Shown: positions 1 to 8,752 of the stretch, piece after piece
Layout: every line of letters starts with the position of its first letter
Numbering within the stretch: the stretch's first letter is position 1
Position numbers and translations under genes: made by a program
Notes under the pieces: generated by a model
What the model saw: the letters and a program-made list of their open reading frames with translations, nothing else
Database searches by the model: none
Told to the model about the DNA's origin: nothing
Assembly: GCF_010998615.1 (NCBI RefSeq)
Contig: NZ_JAAEAH010000006.1
Span: 116,728-180,727 of the forward strand
Source of the DNA: Myxococcus sp. CA023
Lineage (GTDB): Bacteria; Myxococcota; Myxococcia; Myxococcales; Myxococcaceae
Direction: 5' to 3'
DNA: 64,000 bases

Positions 1-201
1 CAACTCGAAATGCATTCGTCCTTACCTGTTTTGGCTCAAAGCGCGGGACCATAGCGCAGTTGAGTTGGACAGAGACGCACTCGATGTTGCTCTCGCTTGT
101 ACGGAGGGCATCGCAAATTGCCAGGGCAAGGCGGAATGCAAGGTGTCATCTCTCGCCTGGCTGCTCTTGCCTTCCCGGGTGAGGCTTCCCAGCTTTGAGC
201 C
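1..201. other. Left-edge intergenic sequence
   Basis: No gene could be supported here. Short reading frames exist on the minus strand but they lack family resemblance and codon bias. The stretch is slightly lower in GC than the following gene and presumably holds the promoter and leader for the membrane protein that starts at 202. Confidence 0.5.
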
Positions 202-1002
202 ATGTCCAAGCACCCTCGCTCCAAGGGAGGACGGCTGAGCGCGGGCCTCAAGCTCATCGGACCGCTCTGCATCTCCGTCGGTTTGCTCGTGGGGCTGCGG
301 CTGCTGGGGCCGCAATACCTGGATCAGCAGACGCTGTCAGGCTGGCTGCGGCCCCTGGGCGCGCTGGCGCCCTTGGCCTTCATCCTGCTCCTCGCGGTGC
401 GCCCGGTGACGCTGCTGCCCGGGCAGCTCTTCACGGCGGTGGGCGGCATCCTCTTCGGCATGGCCGCGGGCACGGCCTACGCGCTCGTCGGGACGCTGCT
501 GGCCGCGGGCCTCATCCACTTCCTGGCGCGCAGGCTGGGCCGCAAGCCCATGCGGCGGCTGGCCGGGGACAAGCACCCGGTGTTCGAGCGCGCGGCGCGC
601 GAGCATGGCTTCCAGCTCGGCTTCCTGGCCTGCATCAATTCAGTGATTCCGGCGGATGTGATGCTGGCGACGGCGTCCGCGTCAGGCGCCCGCTACGTCC
701 CGCTGGCGCTGGGCGCCGTGGTGGGCACCCTCCCCGGGACGCTGCTGACGGCGCTCTTCGGCAGCTCGCTGGGGCAGGGGAAGACGTGGATGACAGCCGT
801 GTCCGCCACCGGCATGGCGGTGAGCCTGCTGCTGGGGCTCGTCCTGGGACGCAAGCTGATGCGGGAGTTGCTCGCGAAGGAGGCGGCCGTTGAGAGCGGC
901 GGGCCTGGACGCGTGCGCCCAGGCCCCGGGGACGTGCGGCCTACGGGTAGCAGGCGGCCTGGCGCAGCGCCGTGTCTTCCGGCAGCCCCAGTGCGACGTT
1001 GA
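202..1002 (+). CDS. TVP38/TMEM64 (VTT, DedA-like) family membrane protein
   Basis: An integral membrane protein of 266 residues with the VTT/SNARE-associated layout. It has an N-terminal hydrophobic segment near residues 15-30, then a long hydrophobic block containing RPVTLLPGQLFTAVGG, a glycine-rich re-entrant loop (GILFGMAAGTAYA), and two more membrane segments toward the C-terminus. Members of this superfamily are linked to lipid scrambling or transport, but no substrate can be read from sequence. The last 60 residues are Pro/Arg-rich and overlap the 3' end of argC on the other strand by 62 bases, so the two genes are convergent. The start is the first ATG with a membrane-protein-like N-terminus; its ribosome binding site is weak. 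Confidence 0.8.
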   Translation: MSKHPRSKGGRLSAGLKLIGPLCISVGLLVGLRLLGPQYLDQQTLSGWLRPLGALAPLAFILLLAVRPVTLLPGQLFTAVGGILFGMAAGTAYALVGTLLAAGLIHFLARRLGRKPMRRLAGDKHPVFERAAREHGFQLGFLACINSVIPADVMLATASASGARYVPLALGAVVGTLPGTLLTALFGSSLGQGKTWMTAVSATGMAVSLLLGLVLGRKLMRELLAKEAAVESGGPGRVRPGPGDVRPTGSRRPGAAPCLPAAPVRR

Positions 1003-2008
1003 AGTTCTGCACCGCCTGGCCGGCCATGCCCTTCACCAGGTTGTCGAGCGCCGCCATGACGGCCACCGAGCGGCCCTTGGTGGCCACAGCGATGTCGCAG
1101 AAGTTGCTGCCGGCCACCGCGGCGATGCGCGGCGTGCCCTCGACGATGCGCACGAACTTCGAGCCCTCGTAGTAGCGGCGGTACCGCTCCATCAGCGACG
1201 CCGTCACCACTGCGCCGCCGTGCTCCGGCCACTCGAACTGCACGGTGGCGAAGATGCCGCGCACCATGGGCGCCGAGTGCGGGACGAAGGCCAGCCGGTG
1301 CCGCTGCGCGCCGTGGGCCACCAGCATGACCTCCACCTCGGCCTCGTGCTGGTGCTCCAGCGGCTTGTACGCGCGGAAGTCCTGCGCGCGCGTCGGGTGG
1401 TGCGTGCCCTCACCGGGCAGCGAGCCGGAGCCGGACGAGCCCGTGACGCCGGACACCGCGAGCAGCCCCAAGCCCGGCGTGGAGGCGATGGGCAGGAGCG
1501 CCAGCTGCACCGCCGTGGCGAAGCAGCCCGGGTTGGCGATGCGCTTCGCCGTCTTCACCGCGTCGCGCTTCCACTCGGTGAGGCCGTAGGTGAAGGTGCC
1601 CAGCAGCTCCGGGGACGGGTGGGGCCGGCCGTACGCGCCCGCGTAGCGGCCCGGGTGGTCCAGCCGGAAGTCGGAGGACAGGTCCACCAGCAGCAGGCGC
1701 TCGGCGATGCCGACCTCCGCCCACTGCTTCTCCAGGCCCGCGAACTGCTTGGCCAGGTCGCCGTGGCCCAACGCGCTGAAGACGACGGGCTGCTGGCAGT
1801 CCGCCAGCCACTTCCAGTCGGGCTCGCCCTCGAAGCGGCCTTCCACCAGTCCGCGCAGGTGCGGGTGCACCTTGTGGATGGGCTCGCCGGCGTGGTGCCG
1901 CGACACCGCGCGGATGCTGCCCACCGCGGGGTGGCCGGAGAGGATGCGCAAGAGTTCGCCGCCGCCGAAGCCGGAGGCACCCAGGATGTAGATGTTGACC
2001 TGCGTCAT
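941..2008 (-). CDS. argC: N-acetyl-gamma-glutamyl-phosphate reductase (ArgC)
   Basis: Reduces N-acyl-glutamyl phosphate to the semialdehyde with NADPH, the third step of arginine synthesis. The 355-residue protein begins with a Rossmann motif GASGFGGGE (residues 10-18). It carries the catalytic cysteine in NPGCFATA (Cys162) and the family block SGVTGSSGSG followed by a His-rich loop. Length is normal for the family. It is the last gene of the leftward arg operon. Its ATG overlaps the stop of the preceding P-loop gene by 4 bases (ATGA), so translation is probably coupled. In this cluster the acyl group may be acetyl or succinyl; see the transcarbamylase. Confidence 0.95.
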   Translation of the reverse strand: MTQVNIYILGASGFGGGELLRILSGHPAVGSIRAVSRHHAGEPIHKVHPHLRGLVEGRFEGEPDWKWLADCQQPVVFSALGHGDLAKQFAGLEKQWAEVGIAERLLLVDLSSDFRLDHPGRYAGAYGRPHPSPELLGTFTYGLTEWKRDAVKTAKRIANPGCFATAVQLALLPIASTPGLGLLAVSGVTGSSGSGSLPGEGTHHPTRAQDFRAYKPLEHQHEAEVEVMLVAHGAQRHRLAFVPHSAPMVRGIFATVQFEWPEHGGAVVTASLMERYRRYYEGSKFVRIVEGTPRIAAVAGSNFCDIAVATKGRSVAVMAALDNLVKGMAGQAVQNFNVALGLPEDTALRQAACYP

Positions 2009-3066
2009 GACTTCCTCCCCGCGCCCAGCTTGGGGGCGAGCTTTTCCAGGATGAGTCCGCCCAGCGCCGCCGCGTCCGCGCGGGCGTTGCGAGCGGGGAT
2101 GCCCACCACCTGCTCCACGAAGCGCACGCCCACGGCGTTGTCCGTGGCCGGTCCGGCCACCACGTCCACTTCGATGCCGTACGCCTCGCGCAGGTGGCGC
2201 ACGCCGCCGGACGCGCCCACCGGGTCATTGGCGCACAGCACCCACGCCCCCGCCAGGCTCTTGAGCTCCGGGTCCGCGAGGATGCCCTGCACGCCGTACT
2301 CGCCCATGATGCCGTCGCCCGTCTCCGCGACGATGACGTCCACGTTCTCCGCCGCCAGCTCGGAGAAGAGCACCCGCGCCACGCGCGCGCCCGTGCGAGG
2401 CCCCGTGCAGACGATGCCCGCGTCCGTGAAGTCCATCACCACGTCCGCGCCGGAGTCCTGCATGCTCAGCGTGTCGCGCATCAGCGACACACCCGTCAGC
2501 TTGGCGCCGCCCACGCGGAAGCCCGCCTGCGCCAGCTTGCGCACCATGGCCGCCGCGGCGAACGTCTTGCCCGCGTTCATGCAGGTGCCCACCACGTAGA
2601 CGACGGGGCACTTCACCGGCGACGACGTGCCCTTCAGCGCGCCGGAGGACACGTGCGCCGGCTGCCCGGTGCGCGACATCAGCTCCGGGAACTCCAGCAC
2701 CTGGCCCAGCACCTCCGCTTCGAAGGGCAGGCCCACGCCGTGGTTGTGCGACGTGCACTTGCCGATGACGCCGCCCATGTTGAGCACGTGCAGCCGCTCG
2801 CCCACGGTGACGGACGCCGGCACTACTCCCTCATAGCCGTGCAGCGCGTTGCGGTGACCCAGCGCGCCCACGACGATGTCACCGGCGTGCAGCGTCACCA
2901 GTCGCCCGTGCACGTCCTCGAGCTGGTTGTACGTGCTCTTCTCTCCGTGGATGCGCACGGCCACCACCGCGCCCTCCTCGGCCTTCACCTCGGACGCGAG
3001 GTGGACGGTACGGCCCAGGCCGAGGTTGCGGGTGACACTGCCTACCTTGTCGACGAAAACCTTCAT
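2005..3066 (-). CDS. P-loop NTPase-domain protein of unknown function inside the arg operon
   Basis: A 353-residue protein with two parts. An N-terminal beta-rich domain (about residues 1-150) contains a Cys/His cluster GKCTSHNHG (102-110). A C-terminal P-loop domain has a Walker A motif GTCMNAGKT (160-168), followed by AETGDGIMGEYG and LCANDPVGASGG, a layout reminiscent of MobB/dethiobiotin-synthetase/DUF1611-type P-loop proteins. I do not recognise a named function. It sits 7 bases after argG and overlaps argC by 4 bases, so it is co-transcribed and probably translationally coupled with arginine enzymes. A role in the pathway, for example as an activating or acyl-group enzyme or a regulator, is inference from position only. 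Confidence 0.75.
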   Translation of the reverse strand: MKVFVDKVGSVTRNLGLGRTVHLASEVKAEEGAVVAVRIHGEKSTYNQLEDVHGRLVTLHAGDIVVGALGHRNALHGYEGVVPASVTVGERLHVLNMGGVIGKCTSHNHGVGLPFEAEVLGQVLEFPELMSRTGQPAHVSSGALKGTSSPVKCPVVYVVGTCMNAGKTFAAAAMVRKLAQAGFRVGGAKLTGVSLMRDTLSMQDSGADVVMDFTDAGIVCTGPRTGARVARVLFSELAAENVDVIVAETGDGIMGEYGVQGILADPELKSLAGAWVLCANDPVGASGGVRHLREAYGIEVDVVAGPATDNAVGVRFVEQVVGIPARNARADAAALGGLILEKLAPKLGAGRKS

Positions 3067-3073
3067 GGCACCC

Positions 3074-4264
3074 TCACTTCGCGCGATGCGAGAGCATCTG
3101 CGCGACGCCGTACAGCTTGGCGAAGCCCGCGGCTTCCGAGCCGTTCCACAACACGTTGGCCTCTCCGTACGTCGCCACCTTCGCGTCCATCAGCGAGTGC
3201 GGCGAACGCACGCCTTCCACCACCTGCGTGCGCGGGTGCAGCACCAGCCGCACGTCACCCGTCACGCGCTCCTGCGACGAGGTGAGGAACGCCTCCAGGT
3301 CCTTCACCAGCGGGTCGAAGAAGTGCCCCTCGTGCAGCAGCGAGCCGTAGAGGTTGCCCATCGACTCCTTCCAGAAGAGCTGCTTGCCGGAGAGCACCAG
3401 CTTCTCCAGCTCGCGGTGCGCGGTGACGAGCAGGTGCGCCGCCGGCGCCTCGAAGCCCACGCGGCCCTTGATGCCCAGAATCGTGTCACCCAGGTGCACG
3501 CCCCGGCCGATGCCGTAGGTGCGCCCCAGCGCGTTGAGCGCCTCCACCAGCTTCACGGGGCCCAGCTTCTCGCCGTCCAGCGCCACCGGGACGCCCTTCT
3601 CGAAGGACACCGTGAGGGGACGGGGCTTGAGGTCCTGCGACAGCTCGCCGCCGGGGAAGGCCGCCTCGGGCAGCGCCTTCCAGGAGTCCAGCGTCTCGGC
3701 CCCGCCCACGGAGGTGCCCCACATGCCCTCGTTGACGGAGTAGGAGCCCAGCTTCGGCGGCATGTGCACGCCGCGCTCGGCCAGGTAGGACAGCTCCTGC
3801 TGCCGGCTCAGGGACAGCGTGCGGATGGGCGTGAGCAGCTCCAGCTCCGGCGCCAGCGAGCGGAAGGCCACGTCGAAGCGCACCTGGTCATTGCCCGCGC
3901 CCGTGCTGCCGTGCGCCAGCGCCTGGGTGCCCTTCTCGCGCGCCACGCGGACGACCTCTGCCGCCTGGCAGGCCCGCTCCGCGGACACGCTCAGGGGGTA
4001 GACCTGGCCGCGCAGCACGTTGCCGGCGATGAGGTAGCGCAGGTAGCCCTGGAAGAGCGTCTCGCGCGCGTCCACCGTCACGTGCTCCACCGCGCCCAAC
4101 TGCTTGGACAACGCGGCGATGCGCTCCAACTGCTCGGGCGGGAAGCCGCCGGTGTCCACCGTGACGGTGGTGACGTCGTAGCCCTGCTCGCGCAGGTAGA
4201 CGGCGCAGAAAGCGGTATCGAGTCCGCCGGAGAAGGCCAGCACCACGTTCTTCTTGTTGCTCAT
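3074..4264 (-). CDS. argG: Argininosuccinate synthase
   Basis: Joins citrulline and aspartate using ATP. The N-terminus has the ATP-pyrophosphatase loop AFSGGLDTA (residues 10-18), and the family signature HGSTGAGND lies at 118-126. The reading frame is open further upstream, but the ATG at 4264 is chosen because a strong GAGGAG site lies just before it and the homologous N-terminus starts there. That gives 396 residues, normal for the enzyme. SGGLDTA replaces the more common SGGLDTS, a mild variant. It lies 25 bases after argH and 7 bases before the P-loop gene in the same operon. Confidence 0.95.
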   Translation of the reverse strand: MSNKKNVVLAFSGGLDTAFCAVYLREQGYDVTTVTVDTGGFPPEQLERIAALSKQLGAVEHVTVDARETLFQGYLRYLIAGNVLRGQVYPLSVSAERACQAAEVVRVAREKGTQALAHGSTGAGNDQVRFDVAFRSLAPELELLTPIRTLSLSRQQELSYLAERGVHMPPKLGSYSVNEGMWGTSVGGAETLDSWKALPEAAFPGGELSQDLKPRPLTVSFEKGVPVALDGEKLGPVKLVEALNALGRTYGIGRGVHLGDTILGIKGRVGFEAPAAHLLVTAHRELEKLVLSGKQLFWKESMGNLYGSLLHEGHFFDPLVKDLEAFLTSSQERVTGDVRLVLHPRTQVVEGVRSPHSLMDAKVATYGEANVLWNGSEAAGFAKLYGVAQMLSHRAK

Positions 4265-4289
4265 GATTCGCTCCTCGCGGGGATGCGGT

Positions 4290-5639
4290 TCAAACCGTCC
4301 AGACGCGCCCGGCGGCATCGGCCACCAGGCGGTGCGTCTCATCGAGCCAGGCGCGCGAAGCGGCCAGCTCTTCCCGGGCCTGGGGCAGGCCCAGGTTGCC
4401 GGCGCCACCCAGGTGGGTGGCCGTCAGGGCGCCGCGGTCTGGACGGAACGTTCCGTCCACCAGCTCGCGGCCCACCTGCTTGTAGGCGTCACGGAAGGCC
4501 TGTCCCTGGGCCACCAGCGCATAGGCGTGGTGCGCCGCGTACAGCGTGTCGTCGCTGGCACGCGCCGCCGCGTCCGCCTTCACCTGGAGCGCGGGCACCA
4601 GCCGGGTGAGCACGTCCAGCAGCTCCCGCGTGGAGCCCAGCGCCGTCAGGGTGGGGGACTTCAGCAACTGGAAGTCGCGGTGGTAGCTGGAGGGCAGTCC
4701 GCCCGCGATGGCCTCCACCTGATGCGCCAGCCCGCGCAGCTCGCGGCAGCGGCCCCGGGCCAGCTCCACGACGTCCGGGTTCTTCTTCTGCGGCATGATG
4801 GACGAGCCCGTGGTGTACGCGTCCGGCAGCCCGAGGAAGCCGAACTCGTCCATGCTGTAGAGCTGCACGTCCCACAGCCACTTCTCCAGCGTGCCCGCCA
4901 CCGAGCAGGCCCAGCCCAGCACCGCGGACTCGTGACGGCCGCGTCCGTTCTGCACGTCAATGGGGCTGCGCTGCACGCGCGAGAAACCCAGCAGCGCCGC
5001 CACGTACTCCCGGTCGATGGGCAGCGGCACGCCGAAGCCCGCCGCCGCGCCCAGCGGGCAGCGGTCCAGCCGAGCCCACACGCCGCGCAGCGCCTCGAGC
5101 TCCTCCAGCAGCCCTTCCGCGAACGCCATGCCCCATAGACCGAAGGTGGAAGGCATGGCCCGGCGCAGGTGCGTGTAGCCCGGCAGCGCCACGTCCTTGT
5201 TCGCCTGCGCGAAGTCCAGGAAGGCCCCCGCCAGCTCCGCCGCCCGCGCGCCTAGCGTGAGCACTTCTTCACGCAGCAGCAGGCGCAGGGCCAGCTGCAC
5301 CTGGTCGTTGCGAGAACGCCCCAGGTGGATGCGCTTGCCCGGCTCGCCCACGCGCTCCACCAGCGCCGCCTCCAGGGCGGTGTGGCCGTCCTCCTGCTCA
5401 GGACGGATGACGAACGTACCCGCGCGGGCCTCGTCGTGCAGCGCCTTGAGCGCCGTCACCAGGGCCTTGGCCTCCGAGTCCTTCAGCAGGCCCACGCGCG
5501 CCAGCATCCTCGCGTGCGCGGCCGAGCCGAGCGCGTCATGCGGCGCCAGCGCCAAGTCTACCACCGGGTCGTTGCCCACCGTGAAGCGGTGGATGGCCGC
5601 GTCCAGGGGAAGGCCCTTGCCCCACAGCGTGTCAGCCAC
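4290..5639 (-). CDS. argH: Argininosuccinate lyase
   Basis: Splits argininosuccinate to arginine and fumarate, the final step. The 449-residue protein has the fumarase/aspartase superfamily signature GSSIMPQKKNPD (278-289) containing the mobile-loop serine. It also has GRSRNDQV (107-114) and PGYTHLRRA (153-161). Length and order of motifs are standard. Its start overlaps the end of the upstream deacylase gene by 8 bases, consistent with an operon. In N-acyl-citrulline pathways ArgG and ArgH act after the acyl group has been removed by the ArgE-like enzyme encoded just upstream. Confidence 0.95.
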   Translation of the reverse strand: MADTLWGKGLPLDAAIHRFTVGNDPVVDLALAPHDALGSAAHARMLARVGLLKDSEAKALVTALKALHDEARAGTFVIRPEQEDGHTALEAALVERVGEPGKRIHLGRSRNDQVQLALRLLLREEVLTLGARAAELAGAFLDFAQANKDVALPGYTHLRRAMPSTFGLWGMAFAEGLLEELEALRGVWARLDRCPLGAAAGFGVPLPIDREYVAALLGFSRVQRSPIDVQNGRGRHESAVLGWACSVAGTLEKWLWDVQLYSMDEFGFLGLPDAYTTGSSIMPQKKNPDVVELARGRCRELRGLAHQVEAIAGGLPSSYHRDFQLLKSPTLTALGSTRELLDVLTRLVPALQVKADAAARASDDTLYAAHHAYALVAQGQAFRDAYKQVGRELVDGTFRPDRGALTATHLGGAGNLGLPQAREELAASRAWLDETHRLVADAAGRVWTV

Positions 5640-6693
5640 GAGCCACCTCCTCGAAGTAACCCCGAACCAGTTGCGTGTAGAAGGCGGCGCCGGCTTCCAG
5701 CTCCGCCCGGGTGATGAATTCGTCCGCCAGGTGGCTGCGCAGCGTGTCGCCCGGGCCCACCTTCACCGCGGGGATGTCCCCCAGGAAGGCCCAGTCCGAC
5801 GCCGTGCTGGAGCCCACCGGCTGCGCGCCCGACGCGGCCACCGCCGCACGGACGATGGGCTGATCCGCCGACGTCGCCTTCGGCAGGTAGCGCTCCGAAT
5901 GGACCTTCACTTCGCTCTTCAACGCGCCCGCCACCTGCCGGGCCACCATCGCGTGCTCCATGCCCGGCGTGGTGCGCAGGTCCACGAAGAACTCGCACCG
6001 GTCCGGCACCTGGTTGCGCGCCAGGCCACCCGACACCTGCGTCACCTGCGCCCGGGCCTCGCCCAGGAGCGGGTGGGACGGAAAGCGCAGCTCGGCCAGC
6101 ACCGCGATGTCCGTCGCGGCCAGGTGGATGGCGTTGACGGCCTCCGTGGCGTGCGCGTGCGCGACGTGCGCGCTCTTGCCGTGCGCGGTGCAGCGAAGCA
6201 GCAGCATGCCGCGCTGGGCGGTGCAGGGCTTGAGGCTGGTGGGCTCGCCGACGATGGCGGCGTCCAGCGAGCCCAGCGCTGGCAACAGCGTTCCCAGCCC
6301 CTGGCCTCCCGTCTCTTCCTCCGCGGTGAACGCGAACACGACTTCAGCGCCCGTGGGCGCGCCTTCGGCCAGCAGGGTCCGCGCGGCGAGCAGCATGCCC
6401 GCCACGCACCCCTTGGCGTCATTGCTGCCCAGGCCGTACAGGCGGTCCTCGCGCCACACGGGCGCGTGGGGCTCGTACGTCCACCCGGCGCACGGCTTCA
6501 CCGTGTCCAGGTGCGAGTTGACGAGCAGCCGGCGCGGCCCGCTCCCCACGGAGAACCACACGTTGTGGCCCTGCCGTTGGACGCGCGCGCCCCAGCCTTC
6601 CGCCCACCCGGACACGGTGTCCGCGATGCGGCCCTCGTCACCTGACACGCTGGGGATGGCCACCAGCGCCTGGAGCAGCTCCGCCGCCGTCAT
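5632..6693 (-). CDS. argE: M20 family deacylase, N-acetyl- or N-succinyl-citrulline/ornithine deacylase (ArgE-like)
   Basis: A zinc-dependent M20 amidohydrolase of 353 residues. Metal-site motifs are visible: SHLDT (His61), SNDAKG (Asp92), AEEETGG (Glu125/126), VGEPTS (Glu150) and a C-terminal SHLADEF. Because the transcarbamylase in the same operon belongs to the N-acyl-ornithine type, the likely substrate is N-acyl-citrulline rather than N-acetyl-ornithine, as in Xanthomonas (acetyl) or Bacteroides (succinyl). It overlaps argB by 4 bases and argH by 8 bases. The exact acyl group is not determined by sequence inspection. Confidence 0.88.
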   Translation of the reverse strand: MTAAELLQALVAIPSVSGDEGRIADTVSGWAEGWGARVQRQGHNVWFSVGSGPRRLLVNSHLDTVKPCAGWTYEPHAPVWREDRLYGLGSNDAKGCVAGMLLAARTLLAEGAPTGAEVVFAFTAEEETGGQGLGTLLPALGSLDAAIVGEPTSLKPCTAQRGMLLLRCTAHGKSAHVAHAHATEAVNAIHLAATDIAVLAELRFPSHPLLGEARAQVTQVSGGLARNQVPDRCEFFVDLRTTPGMEHAMVARQVAGALKSEVKVHSERYLPKATSADQPIVRAAVAASGAQPVGSSTASDWAFLGDIPAVKVGPGDTLRSHLADEFITRAELEAGAAFYTQLVRGYFEEVARG

Positions 6694-7616
6694 CCCACCG
6701 CCCCCGCGGGCTTCTGCGCGTTCTCCCGCACGACCATGGTCCCGCTGCCCTCGTTGGTGAAGACCTCCTCCAGGAGCGCGTTGGGCTGCACGCCGCTGAC
6801 CAGGTGCACGCTGCCCACGCCGCCCACGAGCGCGTGGCGGATGGCGTGCGCCTTGGGCTTCATGCCGCCCGCGATGGCGCCGGTGCTCTCCATGGTGGCC
6901 AGGTCCGTGAGGTTGGCCAGCGTGACGAGCGACGACGGGTCGCTCACGTTCTTCAGCAGGCCCGGAACCTGGACCAGGAAGAAGAGCTTCTCGGCGGACA
7001 GCGCCACCGCCAGCGCCGCGGCCACGGTGTCCGCGTTGGTGTTGTACACGGCGCCGTCCGTGCCACCCGACAGGGGGGCGATGACGGGCACGTAGTCGGC
7101 CGAGCGCAGGTGCTCCACCACGCGGGTGTCCACCTGCTCGATGTCGCCCACCAGGCCGTAGTCCACCAGCTTGCCCTCGGTGGCACCGGCTTCCGTCACC
7201 ATGACGGGCGGGCGCTTGCGCGCCTTGATGAGGCCGGCGTCCACGCCGCTCAGGCCCACCGCGGGCACGCCCGCCGCCTGGAGGTCCGCCAGCAGGTCCG
7301 TGTGCAGCTTGCCCGCGAGCACCATCTTCGCGGCGTCCAGCACGGGCGCGGAGGTGACGCGGCGGCCGGCCACCTTCTCCACCGGCAGGTGGAGGGCGTC
7401 ACACAGCGTGTCCAGCTCCGGGCCGCCGCCGTGTACCACGACGGGGCGGATGGAGAAGGTCCACAGCAGGGCAATCTGCTCGCAGGCGGCGCGGCGCAGA
7501 CGCGGGTCGCTCAGCATGGCGCCGCCGAGCTTCACGACGAACGTCTTGCGGCGGAACTGCTGCACGTACTTCGCCGCGTGGCGAAGCGCGGAGTAGGGGT
7601 CGGGCGAAAGGGGCAC
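6690..7616 (-). CDS. argB: N-acetylglutamate kinase (acylglutamate kinase)
   Basis: Phosphorylates the gamma-carboxyl of N-acyl-glutamate. The 308-residue protein belongs to the amino-acid kinase fold, with KLGGAML near the N-terminus, VHGGGPELD (substrate/nucleotide glycine loop), NTNADTVAAALA and GGMKPK near the C-terminus. No GNAT acetyltransferase domain is fused, so it is not the kinase/synthase type known from Xanthomonas. An N-terminal helix before the first strand resembles that of arginine-sensitive kinases; this is inference. It is the second gene of the operon, 43 bases after argF' and overlapping argE by 4 bases. Confidence 0.93.
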   Translation of the reverse strand: MPLSPDPYSALRHAAKYVQQFRRKTFVVKLGGAMLSDPRLRRAACEQIALLWTFSIRPVVVHGGGPELDTLCDALHLPVEKVAGRRVTSAPVLDAAKMVLAGKLHTDLLADLQAAGVPAVGLSGVDAGLIKARKRPPVMVTEAGATEGKLVDYGLVGDIEQVDTRVVEHLRSADYVPVIAPLSGGTDGAVYNTNADTVAAALAVALSAEKLFFLVQVPGLLKNVSDPSSLVTLANLTDLATMESTGAIAGGMKPKAHAIRHALVGGVGSVHLVSGVQPNALLEEVFTNEGSGTMVVRENAQKPAGAVG

Positions 7617-7659
7617 GTGAGACCTCGAAGTCAGGAAAGGAAGAATGCGGAGGGGCCGC

Positions 7660-8667
7660 TCAGCGCGAACGCATCCAGTGCAGCAGCGCCCGCTGGACGT
7701 GGTAGCGATTGCCGGCCTCGTCTACGACGCGGCTGCTCGGGTGGTCCAGAACCTCATCGGCCACCTCCACGTTGCGGCGCACGGGCAGGCAGTGGAGGAA
7801 GGCCGCGTCCTTCTGCGCGCGCGACATCGTCAGGCGGGTGGGCATCCAACCGGAATAGGACGCGAGCAGCGCGGAGACGTCATTGGGCGAAAACGCCGCA
7901 GCGGCCGTGGGGCCCCACGACTTGGCGTAGACGGCGCGGCTGCCGGCCAGGGCCTCGTCCTGGTCATGCGTATAGGTGACGCTGCCGCCCGTGGCCTTGG
8001 CGTACGCCTCCGCCTCGGCGCGGACGGCTGGGTGCAGGTCGAACCCGGGAGGGTGGGCCACGCGAATCTCGCAGCCCGCCGCCGCCGCGCTCAGCAGGAA
8101 GGAGTTGGGCACGGCCTTGGGCAGCGGCTTGATGTGCGGCGCCCACGTCAGCGTCACCGGCAGCTTCTTCGTGCTGCCGAACGTCTCGCGCAGCGTCAGC
8201 ATGTCCGCCAGACCCTGGCAGGGGTGCTCGCGCGCGGACTCCATGCTCACCACCGGCACGGTGGACCACTTGCGGAACGCGTTGATGACGGGGTCGAGTT
8301 CGTCCTCCTCGTCACCGCCGCCCTGCGAGAAGGTGCGCACGCCGAGCATGTCCACGAAGCGCGACAGGACGGGCGCGGCCTCCTTGAGGTGCTCGGCCCG
8401 GTCCGCGTTCATCACCGCGCCCTCGCGGTGCTCCAGCTTCCAGACGCCAGCGCCCACGTCCAGGATGATGGCGTTGCCACCGCCGCGCAGCATGACGGCC
8501 TCGAACGAGGTGCGCGTGCGCAGCGACGGGTTGAAGAACACCATCCCCAGCAGCGTGTTGGCGAAGAGCGCGTGCTCCGGGCCCTTCTGCTTCCACGCGG
8601 CCGCCTGCGCGAGCACCGCCTCCACGCCCTCGGGTCCCAGATCCTTGATGTGCGTGACGTGCTTCAT
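7660..8667 (-). CDS. argF': N-acyl-ornithine transcarbamylase (AOTCase/SOTCase family)
   Basis: Transfers carbamoyl phosphate onto an N-acylated ornithine. The 335-residue protein has the family-specific phosphate loop FFNPSLRTRT (44-53) instead of the STRTR of ordinary ornithine transcarbamylase, plus HCLPVRRN near the C-terminus. The frame is open to 8880, but the ATG at 8667 has a GGGGAGGAC ribosome site and the homologous start. The residue that separates acetyl from succinyl enzymes (from memory Glu92 in Xanthomonas, Pro90 in Bacteroides fragilis) is Ala91 here, in DRAEH. The blocks GVWKLE and TWAPHIKPLPKAVPNSF resemble the succinyl enzyme more. It is the first gene of the operon. Confidence 0.9.
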   Translation of the reverse strand: MKHVTHIKDLGPEGVEAVLAQAAAWKQKGPEHALFANTLLGMVFFNPSLRTRTSFEAVMLRGGGNAIILDVGAGVWKLEHREGAVMNADRAEHLKEAAPVLSRFVDMLGVRTFSQGGGDEEDELDPVINAFRKWSTVPVVSMESAREHPCQGLADMLTLRETFGSTKKLPVTLTWAPHIKPLPKAVPNSFLLSAAAAGCEIRVAHPPGFDLHPAVRAEAEAYAKATGGSVTYTHDQDEALAGSRAVYAKSWGPTAAAAFSPNDVSALLASYSGWMPTRLTMSRAQKDAAFLHCLPVRRNVEVADEVLDHPSSRVVDEAGNRYHVQRALLHWMRSR

Positions 8668-8696
8668 GGGCCTGTCCTCCCCGGCAGCGGCTGGCT

Positions 8697-8734
8697 GCAT
8701 ATTCGTGATGAATATGCGTGAAAATGCGTGCATT
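8697..8734. promoter_or_regulatory. ARG-box-like tandem palindromes before argF'
   Basis: Two inverted repeats lie between the argF' promoter and its ATG. One is GCATATTC-N5-GAATATGC (8697-8717, perfect 8 bp arms). The other is AATGC-GT-GCATT (8723-8734). The AT-rich TATTC/GAATA arms match the general form of ArgR operators in a GC-rich background. ArgR is encoded divergently next door, so arginine-dependent repression of the operon is the natural reading. Binding is inferred. Confidence 0.7.
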
Positions 8735-8752
8735 GCCGCGAAAAGGCGGCGG

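Noticed and set aside
890..4609. Two long plus-strand frames opposite argC, the P-loop gene, argG and argH
   Set aside because: Arg/His/Ala-rich translations without domain features. The minus-strand products are clear enzymes.
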